From positions 2,628,001 to 2,692,000 of the forward strand of contig NZ_CP096016.1 in the NCBI RefSeq assembly GCF_023650515.1: a stretch of 64,000 nucleotides of DNA. The letters run 5' to 3'. The notes below the pieces were generated by a model. It worked only from the letters and a program-made list of their open reading frames with translations. It was not told the origin of the DNA and searched no databases. Below, one piece after another: positions 42,827 through 52,010 of this stretch. The stretch is from Alkalimarinus coralli (GTDB taxonomy: Bacteria; Pseudomonadota; Gammaproteobacteria; Pseudomonadales; Oleiphilaceae). Position 1 is the first letter of the stretch. Each line of letters begins with the position of its first letter. Position numbers and translations under genes: made by a program.

Positions 42827-44875
42827 ATGCCCCAGTTAACACGTTTCACTCATAAACACAGGCTTAGTCTTCTGGCGGTATCAATAGCCAGTGCAATAAG
42901 TACACAGGCCATAGCTCAGGAAGCTGATACCAAACAAACTGCGACTCCTGAAGCGACAGAAGACGTTCGCAACACTGACATGATAGTGATTAAAGGTCAG
43001 GCTACTGGCGGTATCGACAACCTGATAACGTCAGAAGACCTTGAAAAAACAACCGCATCTAGCTTAGGCGAAATATTTGAACTAGACCCTCAAGTGAATG
43101 CAGGCGGTGCAGTAGGCCTTGGTCAGAAACTTTATCTTCGTAATATTGGGGAAAATGAATTAAATATTTCCGTTGATGGGGCAGAACAAGCCGGTGCGGC
43201 GTTCCACCACGCAGGTCGCGTTGCCATAGAACCTGAATTATTAAAACAAGTTGAAATTGAAGCAGGCCCAGGTAGCGCAGCAGCTGGCTTCGGTGCTTTA
43301 GGTGGTTCGATTCGCTTTGTCACTAAAGACCCAAGTGACCTATTAAATGCCGGTGAGCAAGCGGGCGGTTTGGTCAAAGGTACTTACTACAGCAACGGTG
43401 AAGGTTATAGAGTATCAACAACCGCTTTTGCCCGCGATGAGTCTGATACTGTTAGTGTTTTGGCGAGTGTTATAGGTGCTGATTCTGACTACCTGGAAGA
43501 TGGTAACGGTGATGACATTCTCGGTACCAATAGCGAAAATCTAAATGGCTACGTAAAACTGGTTGCTAACTTGACCGAAGAGCAGAAGCTAACTGTAAGC
43601 TATGAAAGGCTTAAGGAAGAAGGCGATTTGCCTTTCCGCCCCGAGTGGATCGTGACCCCAGGCACAAGCTATGAGACGCCTACGGAAGTAACCCGGGATA
43701 CCGCTATCCTTAATTATGAATTTGATTCTGTTAATAATGATTATATTGATGTGATGTTCAATATTTATAACACGAATAACGAACAGCAACGTACCAGTAC
43801 AGGTAGGTTTTCCAACATAGATCGTGAGGCTGTAGAAAGCCATGGTTTGACACTTCAAAATACCAGTTTGGTTGCTAGTCATGAGTTAATTTACGGCATC
43901 AACTACCGTGATGACGAAAGTAGTTATGCGGGTTTGCTTGACAGTACCTTTAATGGCAAAGAAACCGGTGAAGCCAGAGGTGTTTATCTTCAGGATGTTA
44001 TCACCGTAACAAATCAACTGACGCTTTCAGCAGGTGCTCGTTATGATAAGTATGAAGTCGATGAAGAGGCCGCTACCAAAAACCTTGAAGATAGCGCTGT
44101 AAGCCCGAATATCAGTGCAAACTACGATATCACATCAGACTTTAGTATCAGTGCTGGCTATGCTCAAGCCTTTCGTGGACCTACTGTTAGAGATGGTTCT
44201 TTAGTCTACGCAGCAAACGGTAACGTTAGAGACCCGGACTTAAAAGGTGAAACATCTAAAAACTATGAACTAGGGTTTGATTATAGCAATCAGAACTTTG
44301 GATTATCTGGTGGTGTTTACTCCCTAACCATTGAAGATGCGGTTCTAACTAAAGGTTATACAAACGCCGATGATGATATCGAAACGACGGGGTTCTATAT
44401 TAAGGCTGATTATGTTTGGAACAACCTAACAGCTGCACTTAGCTTTATAAGCGCAGATACTGAAATTGATGGTCAAGATGCTTTCCGCTACATAACGGGT
44501 TCAACAGCTACTTCAATGGGTAACAAGTTAGTAACTGATATCTCTTATGATATTAATAATGACTTGCTCGTTGGCTGGGTAGCTGAATTCGTTCAAGGTA
44601 TTGATATTTCCGTTAATGACACATGGAATGACCCTCGCTACCCTATTTCTGACTTTAGAAAGGCAGGATATGGTGTACATGATATCTATGCTCGCTGGCT
44701 ACCAACCTCAAATGAAGATATTACGCTAACACTCACTATTAAGAATATCTTTGATAAACAGTACCTTGATCATGCAAGCAGTGAAGACCTTACAGGCTCA
44801 CCCGGTTATGAAAGCATTGCTGGTCAGCCCGAACCTGGGCGAGATATTCGCTTAACCGCTGCATGGCGCATCTAA
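42827..44875 (+). CDS. TonB-dependent receptor, possibly heme-type
   Basis: This 682-aa receptor has a signal peptide (to TQAIAQ), a TonB-box-like DMIVIKGQ and a plug with LYLRNIGENELNISVDGAEQ and IEAGPGSAAAGFGALGGSIRFVT. In the barrel, QAFRGPTVRDG and NVRDPDLKGETS resemble the FRAP and NPDL motifs of heme receptors, but imperfectly, and the His between them is missing. It ends IRLTAAWRI. The protein is acidic, and the gene is more GAT/GAA/GGT-rich than its neighbours. A TroA/HmuT-like binding protein follows. Heme or another iron chelate is likely; not resolved. Confidence 0.88.
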   Translation: MPQLTRFTHKHRLSLLAVSIASAISTQAIAQEADTKQTATPEATEDVRNTDMIVIKGQATGGIDNLITSEDLEKTTASSLGEIFELDPQVNAGGAVGLGQKLYLRNIGENELNISVDGAEQAGAAFHHAGRVAIEPELLKQVEIEAGPGSAAAGFGALGGSIRFVTKDPSDLLNAGEQAGGLVKGTYYSNGEGYRVSTTAFARDESDTVSVLASVIGADSDYLEDGNGDDILGTNSENLNGYVKLVANLTEEQKLTVSYERLKEEGDLPFRPEWIVTPGTSYETPTEVTRDTAILNYEFDSVNNDYIDVMFNIYNTNNEQQRTSTGRFSNIDREAVESHGLTLQNTSLVASHELIYGINYRDDESSYAGLLDSTFNGKETGEARGVYLQDVITVTNQLTLSAGARYDKYEVDEEAATKNLEDSAVSPNISANYDITSDFSISAGYAQAFRGPTVRDGSLVYAANGNVRDPDLKGETSKNYELGFDYSNQNFGLSGGVYSLTIEDAVLTKGYTNADDDIETTGFYIKADYVWNNLTAALSFISADTEIDGQDAFRYITGSTATSMGNKLVTDISYDINNDLLVGWVAEFVQGIDISVNDTWNDPRYPISDFRKAGYGVHDIYARWLPTSNEDITLTLTIKNIFDKQYLDHASSEDLTGSPGYESIAGQPEPGRDIRLTAAWRI

Positions 44876-45014
44876 CGCTTTAGTTTGGAGTTGCTTTTGG
44901 AGTGGTGCGTACTTCCTTTCGCTATCATTCCGAAAGCGCTCTTTTACTTATTCTGAAGTCTAATTAAACAGGTTGTTACCGATAGCAGTGCGGCCTTCAT
45001 AGAGCTGTAAATTA

Positions 45015-46256
45015 ATGTATCCAGTATTTAGGTGCTTGACCAAGTCACTATTGTTATTTATTACGTTCTCTGTTTTTAGTGGTATTAGTTTAGCAGAGGC
45101 ATCTCGTACCGTAGTCGATTTGACCGGACGTGAGGTGACTATTCCTGTCAATGTAGCGCGGGTTATTTTAGGTGAAAGCCGCTACATCCCTGCATTAGCT
45201 ATTGTTGAAGAAGATCCGATTTCGAAAATCGTCGGCATGCTGGCAGACCTTAAATTAACGGCGCCCGGTACTTACCGGCAGTTTAAAAAAAAATTTCCTG
45301 AGATTGAAAATATTCCCCTGATTGGTCATACCTCTGCAGACTCTTTTAGTGTCGAGCAGGTATTAACCCTTAGAGCAGACGTTGCTATTTTTGGCTTGGA
45401 AGGCCATGGCCCCACCGCGAGGCATGCACACGTAGTAACACAATTGGAACAAGCAGGCGTTGCCGTCGTTTTTCTTGATTTTCGTAAAAAACCGCTGGAA
45501 AACACCCCAAAAAGTATTGCACTGCTAGGTAAAATTTTTGGACAAGAACAGCGAGCAGAAGCATTTAATCAATTCTACCGTGAACAATTACAGCGTGTGA
45601 CTGATGGCTTGTCGCAACGAAACAGCTCACTAACGCCTACCAGCGTATTTATTCATAGCCGGGTAGGCTTACTGGATATGTGCTGCGAAACAATGGTGCG
45701 AGGAATGATGGCAGACTTTTCTGATTATGTGGGCGCCAATAACGTGGCTAAAAACATCGTACCTGGGGCTGCCGGAGTTATAAACCTGGAACACTTGTTA
45801 ACATTTCAACCGCAAGCCTACATAGCAACCGCTGTAGGTTCGAAAGACACTTGGACAGCGGGGAATACCTCCCACGCAGATAACATTCCACCTTATATTG
45901 TATTAGGAGCCGACATATCTGAAGATGTGGCTAGAGCGTCATTTCATAACGCTCTGTCTGCATCCAATACACGCGGTGTAAAACAGCTGGAAGCAGTTAA
46001 ACAAGGACGAGCCTACGCTATCTGGCATCATTTCTATAACACACCTCTTAATGTAGTTGCTGCTCAGGTATTTGCTAAGTGGTTATATCCAAAGACGTTT
46101 CAGGAACTAGACCCACACGCTACTTTAAATGAGTTATATGAGCGTTTTCAGCCATTCCCGGCACAAGGAACCTATTGGGTGATGCTGAATAAGGGTTCCT
46201 TAAGGTCTGAGACCACATCAACCACTCAGCCGGACAAGGCGATGAGTCAACCATGA
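45015..46256 (+). CDS. TroA-like iron-chelate/heme binding protein (orphan)
   Basis: This 413-aa periplasmic protein has a signal peptide (to ISLAEAS) and the class III fold: TVVDLTGREVTIPVNVARVIL, VEQVLTLRADVAIFGLE, then LEHLLTFQPQAYIATAVGS and LEAVKQGRAYAIWHHFYNTPLNVVAAQVFAKW split over residues ~323-358. It is longer than FhuD/HmuT proteins. It follows the third receptor by 140 bp. No permease follows, and only a broken ATPase relic is left, so it must use another transporter or be a decaying remnant. No good ribosome site is seen. Confidence 0.85.
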   Translation: MYPVFRCLTKSLLLFITFSVFSGISLAEASRTVVDLTGREVTIPVNVARVILGESRYIPALAIVEEDPISKIVGMLADLKLTAPGTYRQFKKKFPEIENIPLIGHTSADSFSVEQVLTLRADVAIFGLEGHGPTARHAHVVTQLEQAGVAVVFLDFRKKPLENTPKSIALLGKIFGQEQRAEAFNQFYREQLQRVTDGLSQRNSSLTPTSVFIHSRVGLLDMCCETMVRGMMADFSDYVGANNVAKNIVPGAAGVINLEHLLTFQPQAYIATAVGSKDTWTAGNTSHADNIPPYIVLGADISEDVARASFHNALSASNTRGVKQLEAVKQGRAYAIWHHFYNTPLNVVAAQVFAKWLYPKTFQELDPHATLNELYERFQPFPAQGTYWVMLNKGSLRSETTSTTQPDKAMSQP

Positions 46257-46262
46257 CAAAAA

Positions 46263-46460
46263 ATGTCTAATGGTCAGCGCCAAATGATTGGGCTAGCACA
46301 AGCACTGGCGCGCCAATCGAAACTATTATTACTTGATGAACCAGCGAGTGCATTAGACCTTGACTGACAATTGAATGCTCTGGAAACTATTCGTGATGAA
46401 ACGACTCAGAGGCGAACGACTGCTTTGGTGGCCAGCCATGACCGCAATAACTGACCTTGA
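46263..46460 (+). pseudogene. Fragment of a FecE/FhuC-type ABC ATPase
   Basis: Translation from 46263 gives NGQRQMIGLAQALARQ (degenerate signature motif), LLLLDEPASALDLD (Walker B and D-loop), an in-frame TGA, then LNALETIRDETTQRRTTALVASHDRN with the switch His, and another TGA. The N-terminal half with Walker A is absent. It directly follows the orphan binding-protein gene, so an original receptor-binding protein-permease-ATPase operon has lost its permease and half its ATPase. Confidence 0.8.
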
Positions 46461-46780
46461 TTACTCCCTTATATGACCGTGGCAGTCAGAGACCGTTATT
46501 GCTAACGTTCCTATAATACGTGCCCTGCTGATCAAGCGACTTGTGTACACATATTTAGTAAATTGCAGCTCATCATAGACTTAAAGTCCGTTATTTTGGA
46601 CGCTGACCCACCAACACCGCCGAAACAGGTTACGGTTAGTTGTGTATCTCTAACTTCCTATGGCTTCCTTCAGACCCCACCGTTGGCCAGTGACGCCCTT
46701 GCCATTCAGATTATCTTCCCCTTAGTCAGGGTGATTCCACTTTCTTTCAAGTGGACGGGTTTGCCAGCTTCGCTGGGCAA
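46461..46780. other. Gene-free region with hairpins, possible mobile-element scar
   Basis: About 300 bases without a gene. It holds TCCACTT/AAGTGGA (46736-46755) and GTTTGCC-AGC-TTCG-CT-GGGCAAAC (46759-46782) hairpins. The base composition differs from its surroundings. No transposase frame remains. Confidence 0.4.
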
Positions 46781-46782
46781 AC

Positions 46783-46805
46783 AAAAAAGGGCCGAAAAGC
46801 CCTTT
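46783..46805 (-). terminator. Terminator after the bacterioferritin genes
   Basis: On the minus strand AAAGGGC, six-base loop, GCCCTTT followed by a T-tract. It lies 30 bp past the stop of the gene at 46834. Confidence 0.8.
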
Positions 46806-46833
46806 ATTTATATTCGACCATACAGGCCAGGAA

Positions 46834-47301
46834 CTACATCACTGACTGTAGGTAGTTTTGCAAGCCAATCTTGTCGATTAGCCCTAGCTGTTTTTCGAGC
46901 CAGTAGGCATGATCTTCTTCTGTATCCTCAAGCTGCTTTACCAGCATCGCTCGGGTTTCATAATCCTGCTCTGTTTCACACAGCGCGATCGCTGCTTTAA
47001 GGTTTTTGACCACTGAGTACTCAAGATCAAGATCACTTTGCAGCATTTCAGGAACAGTAGAACCAATATTCAGAGGCTCACGCTTCGTTAAGTTAGGGGT
47101 ACCCTCCAAAAACAATATTCGCTTTATCATTGCATCTGCATGACCGGTTTCATCTTCCATCTCATGGCCAATGCGCTCATACAGCTTAGATAGCCCCCAG
47201 TCATCATACATTCTGGAATGAACAAAATACTGATCCATCGCCGTTAACTCACCGGCTAATAGATCATTCAGTACGTCAATTACTTTACTGCTGCCCTTCA
47301 T
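46834..47301 (-). CDS. bfr: Bacterioferritin, ferroxidase-type subunit without heme Met
   Basis: This 155-aa four-helix iron-storage subunit, compared with E. coli Bfr from memory, keeps all ferroxidase ligands: Glu18 ([11 protein letters not shown]), Glu51 and His54 (EDETGHAD), Glu94 (DLDLEYS), and the Glu/His of EEDHAYW (shifted by one residue). The heme ligand Met52 is replaced by Thr. It is therefore the catalytic, heme-poor subunit of a two-subunit bacterioferritin. It is 18 bp downstream of the complementary subunit and shares its transcript. Confidence 0.93.
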   Translation of the reverse strand: MKGSSKVIDVLNDLLAGELTAMDQYFVHSRMYDDWGLSKLYERIGHEMEDETGHADAMIKRILFLEGTPNLTKREPLNIGSTVPEMLQSDLDLEYSVVKNLKAAIALCETEQDYETRAMLVKQLEDTEEDHAYWLEKQLGLIDKIGLQNYLQSVM

Positions 47302-47319
47302 AATTTTACTCCCAAAAAA

Positions 47320-47790
47320 TCAATCGCCGATCATAGACTGAAGATAGTTCTCGATAGTCACCTTATTAATTAGATCAAGTTGTGTTTCAACCCAATCCAG
47401 GTGCTCTTCTTCACTATCCAGAATGCCACCCAACAGATCTCTGCTGACATAGTCAGACACAGACTCACAATATTCGATGGCCTCTCGTAAATCCTGCAAC
47501 GTCACTGTTTGAAGTTTGAGGTCGCACTCGAGGATTTCCTGAGTGTGCTCGCCAATCAATAGCTTGCCCAGTTTTTGCAGGTTTGGAATCCCCTCCAAAA
47601 ACAAAACCCGCTCGATAAGCTTATCCGCTTGCTTCATATCCTTTATGGACTTTTTGTACTCGTGCTCATCTAGCTCAGCCAGCCCCCAGTGCTTGAACAT
47701 TCGCGCATGAAGAAAATACTGGTTGATCGCTATCAGCTCGTTACCTAAACACTTGTTAAGTAACTCAATGACTTTTTTATCGCCTTTCAT
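47320..47790 (-). CDS. bfr: Bacterioferritin, heme-binding subunit with broken ferroxidase site
   Basis: This 156-aa subunit keeps the heme ligand Met52 (SIKDMKQAD). It has lost ferroxidase ligands: Glu51 is Asp, His54 is Gln and Glu94 is Gln (CDLKLQT), while Glu18, Glu127 and His130 remain. By comparison with two-subunit bacterioferritins of Neisseria and Magnetospirillum, it should bind heme for electron transfer and iron release, and leave iron oxidation to its partner. The start [17 protein letters not shown] is typical. Confidence 0.93.
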   Translation of the reverse strand: MKGDKKVIELLNKCLGNELIAINQYFLHARMFKHWGLAELDEHEYKKSIKDMKQADKLIERVLFLEGIPNLQKLGKLLIGEHTQEILECDLKLQTVTLQDLREAIEYCESVSDYVSRDLLGGILDSEEEHLDWVETQLDLINKVTIENYLQSMIGD

Positions 47791-47979
47791 AATGAAAACC
47801 TTTTCAAACTAGCGTGAAGAGCCAATGGAGTTAACCATTTACTGTAGTATAGGTTGGATAGTATAGACGATAGGGAGGGAGTGCCAACTATTTTTGGCAA
47901 TTAGAAGAGGTTGTCCAATAGTAAAAGATAATATGCAACTACATGATTATAAAGATAATCTTAATGCAAGTAATTTAGA

Positions 47980-48192
47980 TTAACAGGCAATCTCTTGAGC
48001 CAGGTGAAAATTATTGGATAACTGCAACTGGGAAACGGTATCTTCAACAAGGCTTTTTGCGTAAGAAGCACACTGCCCGCAGCATCCACCTACACCCAGA
48101 GCGGCGTGAACATCACGAAATCCGGTAGCGCCTTCATGAACTGCATTTTCAATATCTTTATCAGTAATACCGTTACAGATGCACACCAACAT
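47980..48192 (-). CDS. bfd: Bacterioferritin-associated ferredoxin Bfd
   Basis: This 70-aa [2Fe-2S] protein has the Bfd/BFD-like arrangement CIC near the start (Cys4, Cys6) and CCGQC (Cys38, Cys41), plus GITDKDIENAV. Bfd passes electrons to bacterioferritin heme to release stored iron. It lies upstream of the two bfr genes in the same direction, with a 190-bp gap, and has a Fur box in front, so it should be induced by iron starvation. Confidence 0.92.
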   Translation of the reverse strand: MLVCICNGITDKDIENAVHEGATGFRDVHAALGVGGCCGQCASYAKSLVEDTVSQLQLSNNFHLAQEIAC

Positions 48193-48235
48193 ATTTAAAG
48201 ACCCGTATTAAGTTTCAATAATCATTATTATATGC

Positions 48236-48258
48236 AAATGAGAACGCTTATCAATTAA
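48236..48258. promoter_or_regulatory. Fur box before bfd
   Basis: TGAGAACGCTTATCA (48239-48253), with AATAATCATTATTATATG just beside it (48217-48234) as a second partial site. Confidence 0.65.
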
Positions 48259-48295
48259 ATTTTTGTTAATTTTAATGAAAACCTTTGTACGACGT

Positions 48296-48345
48296 CATAA
48301 GCGACACAAAGACAAGGCAAAAAATGGCGAAAGCGCGCAGTAGAC
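48296..48345 (+). repeat. Dispersed intergenic repeat, copy 2
   Basis: AAGCGACACAAAGACAAGGC then AAAAAATGGCGAAAGCGCGCAG. It matches the minus strand of 39373-39423, about 80% by eye, and is a shorter relic. Confidence 0.55.
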
Positions 48346-48446
48346 CTGCAAAGTTCTTTACCGATAATAATGTTTAATTGACTCCTGCCCTATGCCTGAT
48401 AGCATTCCCGTTCAATCAATTCATAGCCTTATATAAGTTGCCATTC

Positions 48447-50027
48447 ATGACAGAAGCACATGCAAACTCGGCCTGCCCTTCCCTATCAGGTACATTAATG
48501 ATTCAAGGCACAACATCTGATGCAGGTAAAAGTACGCTGGTTGCTGGTATCTGCCGGGTGTTAAAGCGAAGGGGGATTCCTGTTGCGCCGTTTAAACCAC
48601 AGAATATGGCGTTGAATAGCGCAGTAACAACCGATGGGGGCGAGATTGGTCGAGCACAGGCGTTTCAGGCAATGGCCTGTGAGCTTGACCCGATTACCGA
48701 TATGAACCCGGTGCTGCTGAAGCCAACATCAGATCAGGGCGCGCAGGTGATCATACAGGGAAAAGCCGTTAGCACCATGCAGGCGAAGCAATACCATGAC
48801 TACAAAAACACCGCTCGTGAAGCCGTTTTTGACTCCTTCAATCGCTTAAAAAGCCAGTTTAATTATGTGATGATCGAAGGTGCCGGTAGCCCTGCCGAGG
48901 TCAATCTTCGGCAAAACGATATCGCCAATATGGGCTTTGCTGAGCAAGCTGATTGTCCGGTAGTAATTGTGGCAGATATCGATAGAGGCGGTGTGTTTGC
49001 ACATCTGGTCGGGACGTTAGCGCTTCTATCCCCTTCAGAACAAGCCAGGGTACGGGGCTTTATTATTAACCGGTTCAGAGGTGATATTGCCCTGCTACAA
49101 CCAGGGCTGGATTGGCTGGAAGAGAGAACCAATAAACCTGTACTGGGTGTTCTCCCTTATTTACACGGCCTTTACATTGATGCTGAAGATGGCGTGAACT
49201 GTATCGAAAAAGAGGATAGTGGAGATCATCAGGAATCTCTAACCGTTATTGTTCCGTTACTCCCCCGCATTAGCAACCACACCGATTTTGACCCTCTTCG
49301 GCTACACCCTCAGATAAAGTTTAGCTACATAAAAGAAGGGGACGCTATTCCCCCGGCTGACCTGATTATCTTACCCGGCAGCAAAAATGTACGGAAAGAC
49401 CTTCAGTGGCTCAAACATCAAGGCTGGCAAGAAGCGATACACAAACACTTGCGCTATGGAGGCAAGTTGCTGGGCATCTGTGGTGGATATCAAATGCTGG
49501 GCGAAAGTATTCGAGACCCTCTAGGCATAGAAGGTACTGCTGGAGATGAAACCGGCCTGAATCTGCTGTCAATGAGCACCGAACTGGAGCCAGAGAAACA
49601 GCTAAAGCGTGTTGCCGGAACACTCAAGCTGCCAGACCAGCCAGAAGTGCCCGTCACTGGCTATGAGATTCACGCCGGTATTACCCGTGGTAAAGCGCTC
49701 AACAACCCCATGCTGACATTGGGCCGCGCGAGCGTTGGCAGTACTCATATTAGCGATAACAACTGCCCTAACAACGACAACATTAACGGCGACAGCATCA
49801 GCGACGGAGTACTCTCTAACGATAACCAAATTGCTGGCACCTATTTACACGGCCTGTTTGATCAACCAGAAGCACTGGAACAACTGCTGATATGGGCGGG
49901 TTTAAAAGAAGCCACCCAAATTGATTACGGACAGCTCCGTGAATCATCGATCAACCGACTGGCAGATGCCGTTGAGCAGCACCTGGATCTGGATAAGTTA
50001 TTTCAATGCAACGAGTTAGCAGAGTAA
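48447..50027 (+). CDS. cobQ: Cobyric acid synthase CobQ/CbiP
   Basis: This ~526-aa enzyme amidates adenosyl-cobyrinate a,c-diamide at four side chains to give adenosylcobyric acid. The N-terminal ATPase-like domain has [45 protein letters not shown] and [11 protein letters not shown]. The C-terminal glutamine amidotransferase has [13 protein letters not shown] with the nucleophile Cys, and a final GTYLHGLFD His. ATG at 48447 is preferred, although the frame opens at a TTG at 48378. An Asn/Asp-rich insert (about residues 430-455) sits before the GTYLHG motif. Confidence 0.93.
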   Translation: MTEAHANSACPSLSGTLMIQGTTSDAGKSTLVAGICRVLKRRGIPVAPFKPQNMALNSAVTTDGGEIGRAQAFQAMACELDPITDMNPVLLKPTSDQGAQVIIQGKAVSTMQAKQYHDYKNTAREAVFDSFNRLKSQFNYVMIEGAGSPAEVNLRQNDIANMGFAEQADCPVVIVADIDRGGVFAHLVGTLALLSPSEQARVRGFIINRFRGDIALLQPGLDWLEERTNKPVLGVLPYLHGLYIDAEDGVNCIEKEDSGDHQESLTVIVPLLPRISNHTDFDPLRLHPQIKFSYIKEGDAIPPADLIILPGSKNVRKDLQWLKHQGWQEAIHKHLRYGGKLLGICGGYQMLGESIRDPLGIEGTAGDETGLNLLSMSTELEPEKQLKRVAGTLKLPDQPEVPVTGYEIHAGITRGKALNNPMLTLGRASVGSTHISDNNCPNNDNINGDSISDGVLSNDNQIAGTYLHGLFDQPEALEQLLIWAGLKEATQIDYGQLRESSINRLADAVEQHLDLDKLFQCNELAE

Positions 50028-50029
50028 AG

Positions 50030-50728
50030 ATGCCTGTCTATCAAGAACTCAAACCTGAAATATTGAGTGACAACGGCTTAAACCTGTTACATGTATTCAA
50101 TATTTCAGCGCTACCGCACAGCATCATTGACTCACTTGGTCTACAACAGTCAAAGTACCAACAGCTGATTTTAGTTGGCCATGGGGGGCGCAAGCTTTGG
50201 AATTTTTTACCCCAGACCAGGCCCCACCCTGAAAACCGGATTGATGACTTCAGTCAGGCCACTATCACTAACTGGCTTAATACCGCGCACCCAACGCTGA
50301 ACTATGAGCTTGTTTACCCCCTATCGCAAACCATAAACTTGATCACCCTTGGCCAGTTAGCAGGCTGGCATCATGAGTCACCGTTTAAAGTGGGAATCAA
50401 CTCACAGTGGGGGACTTGGTTTGCTTATCGTGCGGTTATTTTGGCCAATAGCCAATTCAAAGTATCGCCCCCTTTCGAGCCACCATCACCCTGTACTAGC
50501 TGTCAGCATAAACCCTGCATTAGTCACTGCCCGGCAGGCGCATGTGAGAGTGGTAGCCTCAATATCAACACCTGTATCAATTATAGAAAGCAGGCTGAGT
50601 CCAACTGCATGAATACTTGTCACGCCCGGTTAAGCTGCCCTGTACAGCAAAAACATCGCTATACTGATGCGCAACTGGATTACCATTACACTGAATCCTT
50701 GAAAATAATCAATCAGTTCAAACTATAG
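50030..50728 (+). CDS. Fe-S cluster protein between cobQ and cobO (QueG/corrinoid-related?)
   Basis: This ~232-aa cytoplasmic protein is one I cannot name with certainty. The C-terminal third has a ferredoxin-like Cys array: CTSCQHKPCISHCPAGAC, then INTCINYRK, CMNTCHARLSCPVQ. The spacing is reminiscent of the Fe-S region of QueG and reductive dehalogenase relatives, which are cobalamin enzymes. The N-terminal part has QLILVGHGGRKLWNFL and KVGINSQWGTWFAYRAVIL. It is placed exactly between two B12 synthesis genes (3 bp after cobQ, 8 bp before cobO), so a role in corrinoid reduction before adenosylation is a reasonable inference. Confidence 0.75.
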   Translation: MPVYQELKPEILSDNGLNLLHVFNISALPHSIIDSLGLQQSKYQQLILVGHGGRKLWNFLPQTRPHPENRIDDFSQATITNWLNTAHPTLNYELVYPLSQTINLITLGQLAGWHHESPFKVGINSQWGTWFAYRAVILANSQFKVSPPFEPPSPCTSCQHKPCISHCPAGACESGSLNINTCINYRKQAESNCMNTCHARLSCPVQQKHRYTDAQLDYHYTESLKIINQFKL

Positions 50729-50735
50729 GCCCACT

Positions 50736-51341
50736 ATGAGTGATTCTAAGTCAGCAAAACACAAAGCCAGCATGGAAAAACAAAAGGAGAAGGTCGATAA
50801 GAGTATCGCTAATGCAAATATCGAACGCGGCGTTTCAATTCTCTTAACTGGCAATGGAAAAGGAAAATCAAGTTCCGCTTTCGGCATGGTCATGCGCTGC
50901 CTCGGGTACGGTTACAACGTCGGCATTGTGCAGTTTATAAAAGGCGTACAACTGTCGGGGGAAGAGATATTCATCCGAGACCAGCACCCTGAAGTTCAAT
51001 TTCATCAGATGGGAACAGGCTTTACCTGGGATACTCAGGATAGAGACGCTGATATCGCCGCTGCTGAAAAGTCATGGAAGCACGCCGAACAGATGCTGCA
51101 AGACGAAAGCTTGCACCTTGTAGTACTGGACGAACTCACCTATATGCTGGCCTATAGCTATCTAAACGAGGAGAAAGTACTGGATGCCATTCGCAATCGT
51201 CCGGAAAATCAGAGCGTTGTGGTCACCGGACGTGGCGGCGGTAAGGCGATTCGGGAGTTGGTCGATACAGTTTCAGAAATAAACGACATCAAACATGCTT
51301 ATACCGCGGGTATCATGGCACGGAAAGGGGTGGACTATTAG
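50736..51341 (+). CDS. cobO: Corrinoid adenosyltransferase CobO/BtuR
   Basis: This 201-aa enzyme transfers the adenosyl group from ATP to cob(I)yrinate or cobinamide. It has P-loop [15 protein letters not shown] near residues 37-51, [28 protein letters not shown] (Walker B-like) and TGRGG. It is the CobA/CobO/BtuR family by sequence, not PduO. It lies in one operon with cobQ and the Fe-S protein. Confidence 0.95.
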   Translation: MSDSKSAKHKASMEKQKEKVDKSIANANIERGVSILLTGNGKGKSSSAFGMVMRCLGYGYNVGIVQFIKGVQLSGEEIFIRDQHPEVQFHQMGTGFTWDTQDRDADIAAAEKSWKHAEQMLQDESLHLVVLDELTYMLAYSYLNEEKVLDAIRNRPENQSVVVTGRGGGKAIRELVDTVSEINDIKHAYTAGIMARKGVDY

Positions 51342-51421
51342 TCCCCCATGAGCAGCCCGCTATCTTTGATTCATCAACAGTTTATAGTAACCTTAATTTT
51401 TTGATTTTAGAGCTGAATAAG

Positions 51422-51997
51422 ATGCCAAAAGCTAGTGAACTAAAGAAAAATGCCGCCGTCGAGTATAACGGCAACGTCTACGTCATCCGAACCATCGAGC
51501 GTTCAGTGCCGCAAGGTCGAGCTGGAGGAAGTATCTATCGTATGCGGATGTACGATGTTGCGACCGGCAATAAAATTGATGAGACCTTCAAAGATTCAGA
51601 CATGCTGAACCTCGCAGACTTAACACGTCGCCCTGCGAAGTTTTCCTACTCTGATGGCGACGAATACGTCTTTATGGATAACGAAGACTATTCATCTTAC
51701 AGCTTTAACAAAGAGCGAATTGAAGAAGAGTTACAGTTCATAAATGAAGATACCGAAGGTTTGATGGTCGTCATTGTTGACGATGCGCCAATAGCGCTGG
51801 ACCTGCCTGCCAACGTTGACCTTGATATTGTTGAGACAGACCCGGCACTGAAAGGCGGTTCTGCAACAGCAAGAACAAAACCGGCAATTCTTTCCACCGG
51901 ACTAACCGTTCAAGTGCCAGAGCATATTTCAACAGGCGAACGAATTACCATCAGCGTTGACGAGCGCAAGTTTGTCAGCCGCGCCGACTCCAAGTAA
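51422..51997 (+). CDS. yeiP: Elongation factor P-like protein EfpL/YeiP
   Basis: This 191-aa EF-P paralogue starts [20 protein letters not shown]. Its three beta-barrel domains include [19 protein letters not shown] and the final [20 protein letters not shown]. The loop VPQGRAGGS replaces the modified-Lys loop of EF-P and matches the Arg-bearing YeiP/EfpL subfamily, which relieves ribosome stalling. ATG at 51422 is chosen over 51401 because it gives the usual N-terminus. Confidence 0.93.
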   Translation: MPKASELKKNAAVEYNGNVYVIRTIERSVPQGRAGGSIYRMRMYDVATGNKIDETFKDSDMLNLADLTRRPAKFSYSDGDEYVFMDNEDYSSYSFNKERIEEELQFINEDTEGLMVVIVDDAPIALDLPANVDLDIVETDPALKGGSATARTKPAILSTGLTVQVPEHISTGERITISVDERKFVSRADSK

Positions 51998-52010
51998 ATA
52001 GCGCATAAAC

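Noticed and set aside
46563-47000. 145-aa plus-strand ORF
   Set aside because: It runs antisense through a certain bacterioferritin gene and non-coding hairpins, with no ribosome site or recognisable motif.
48193-48446. Cobalamin riboswitch before cobQ
   Set aside because: No B12-box-like conserved segment is visible, and the space is occupied by a Fur site and a repeat relic.
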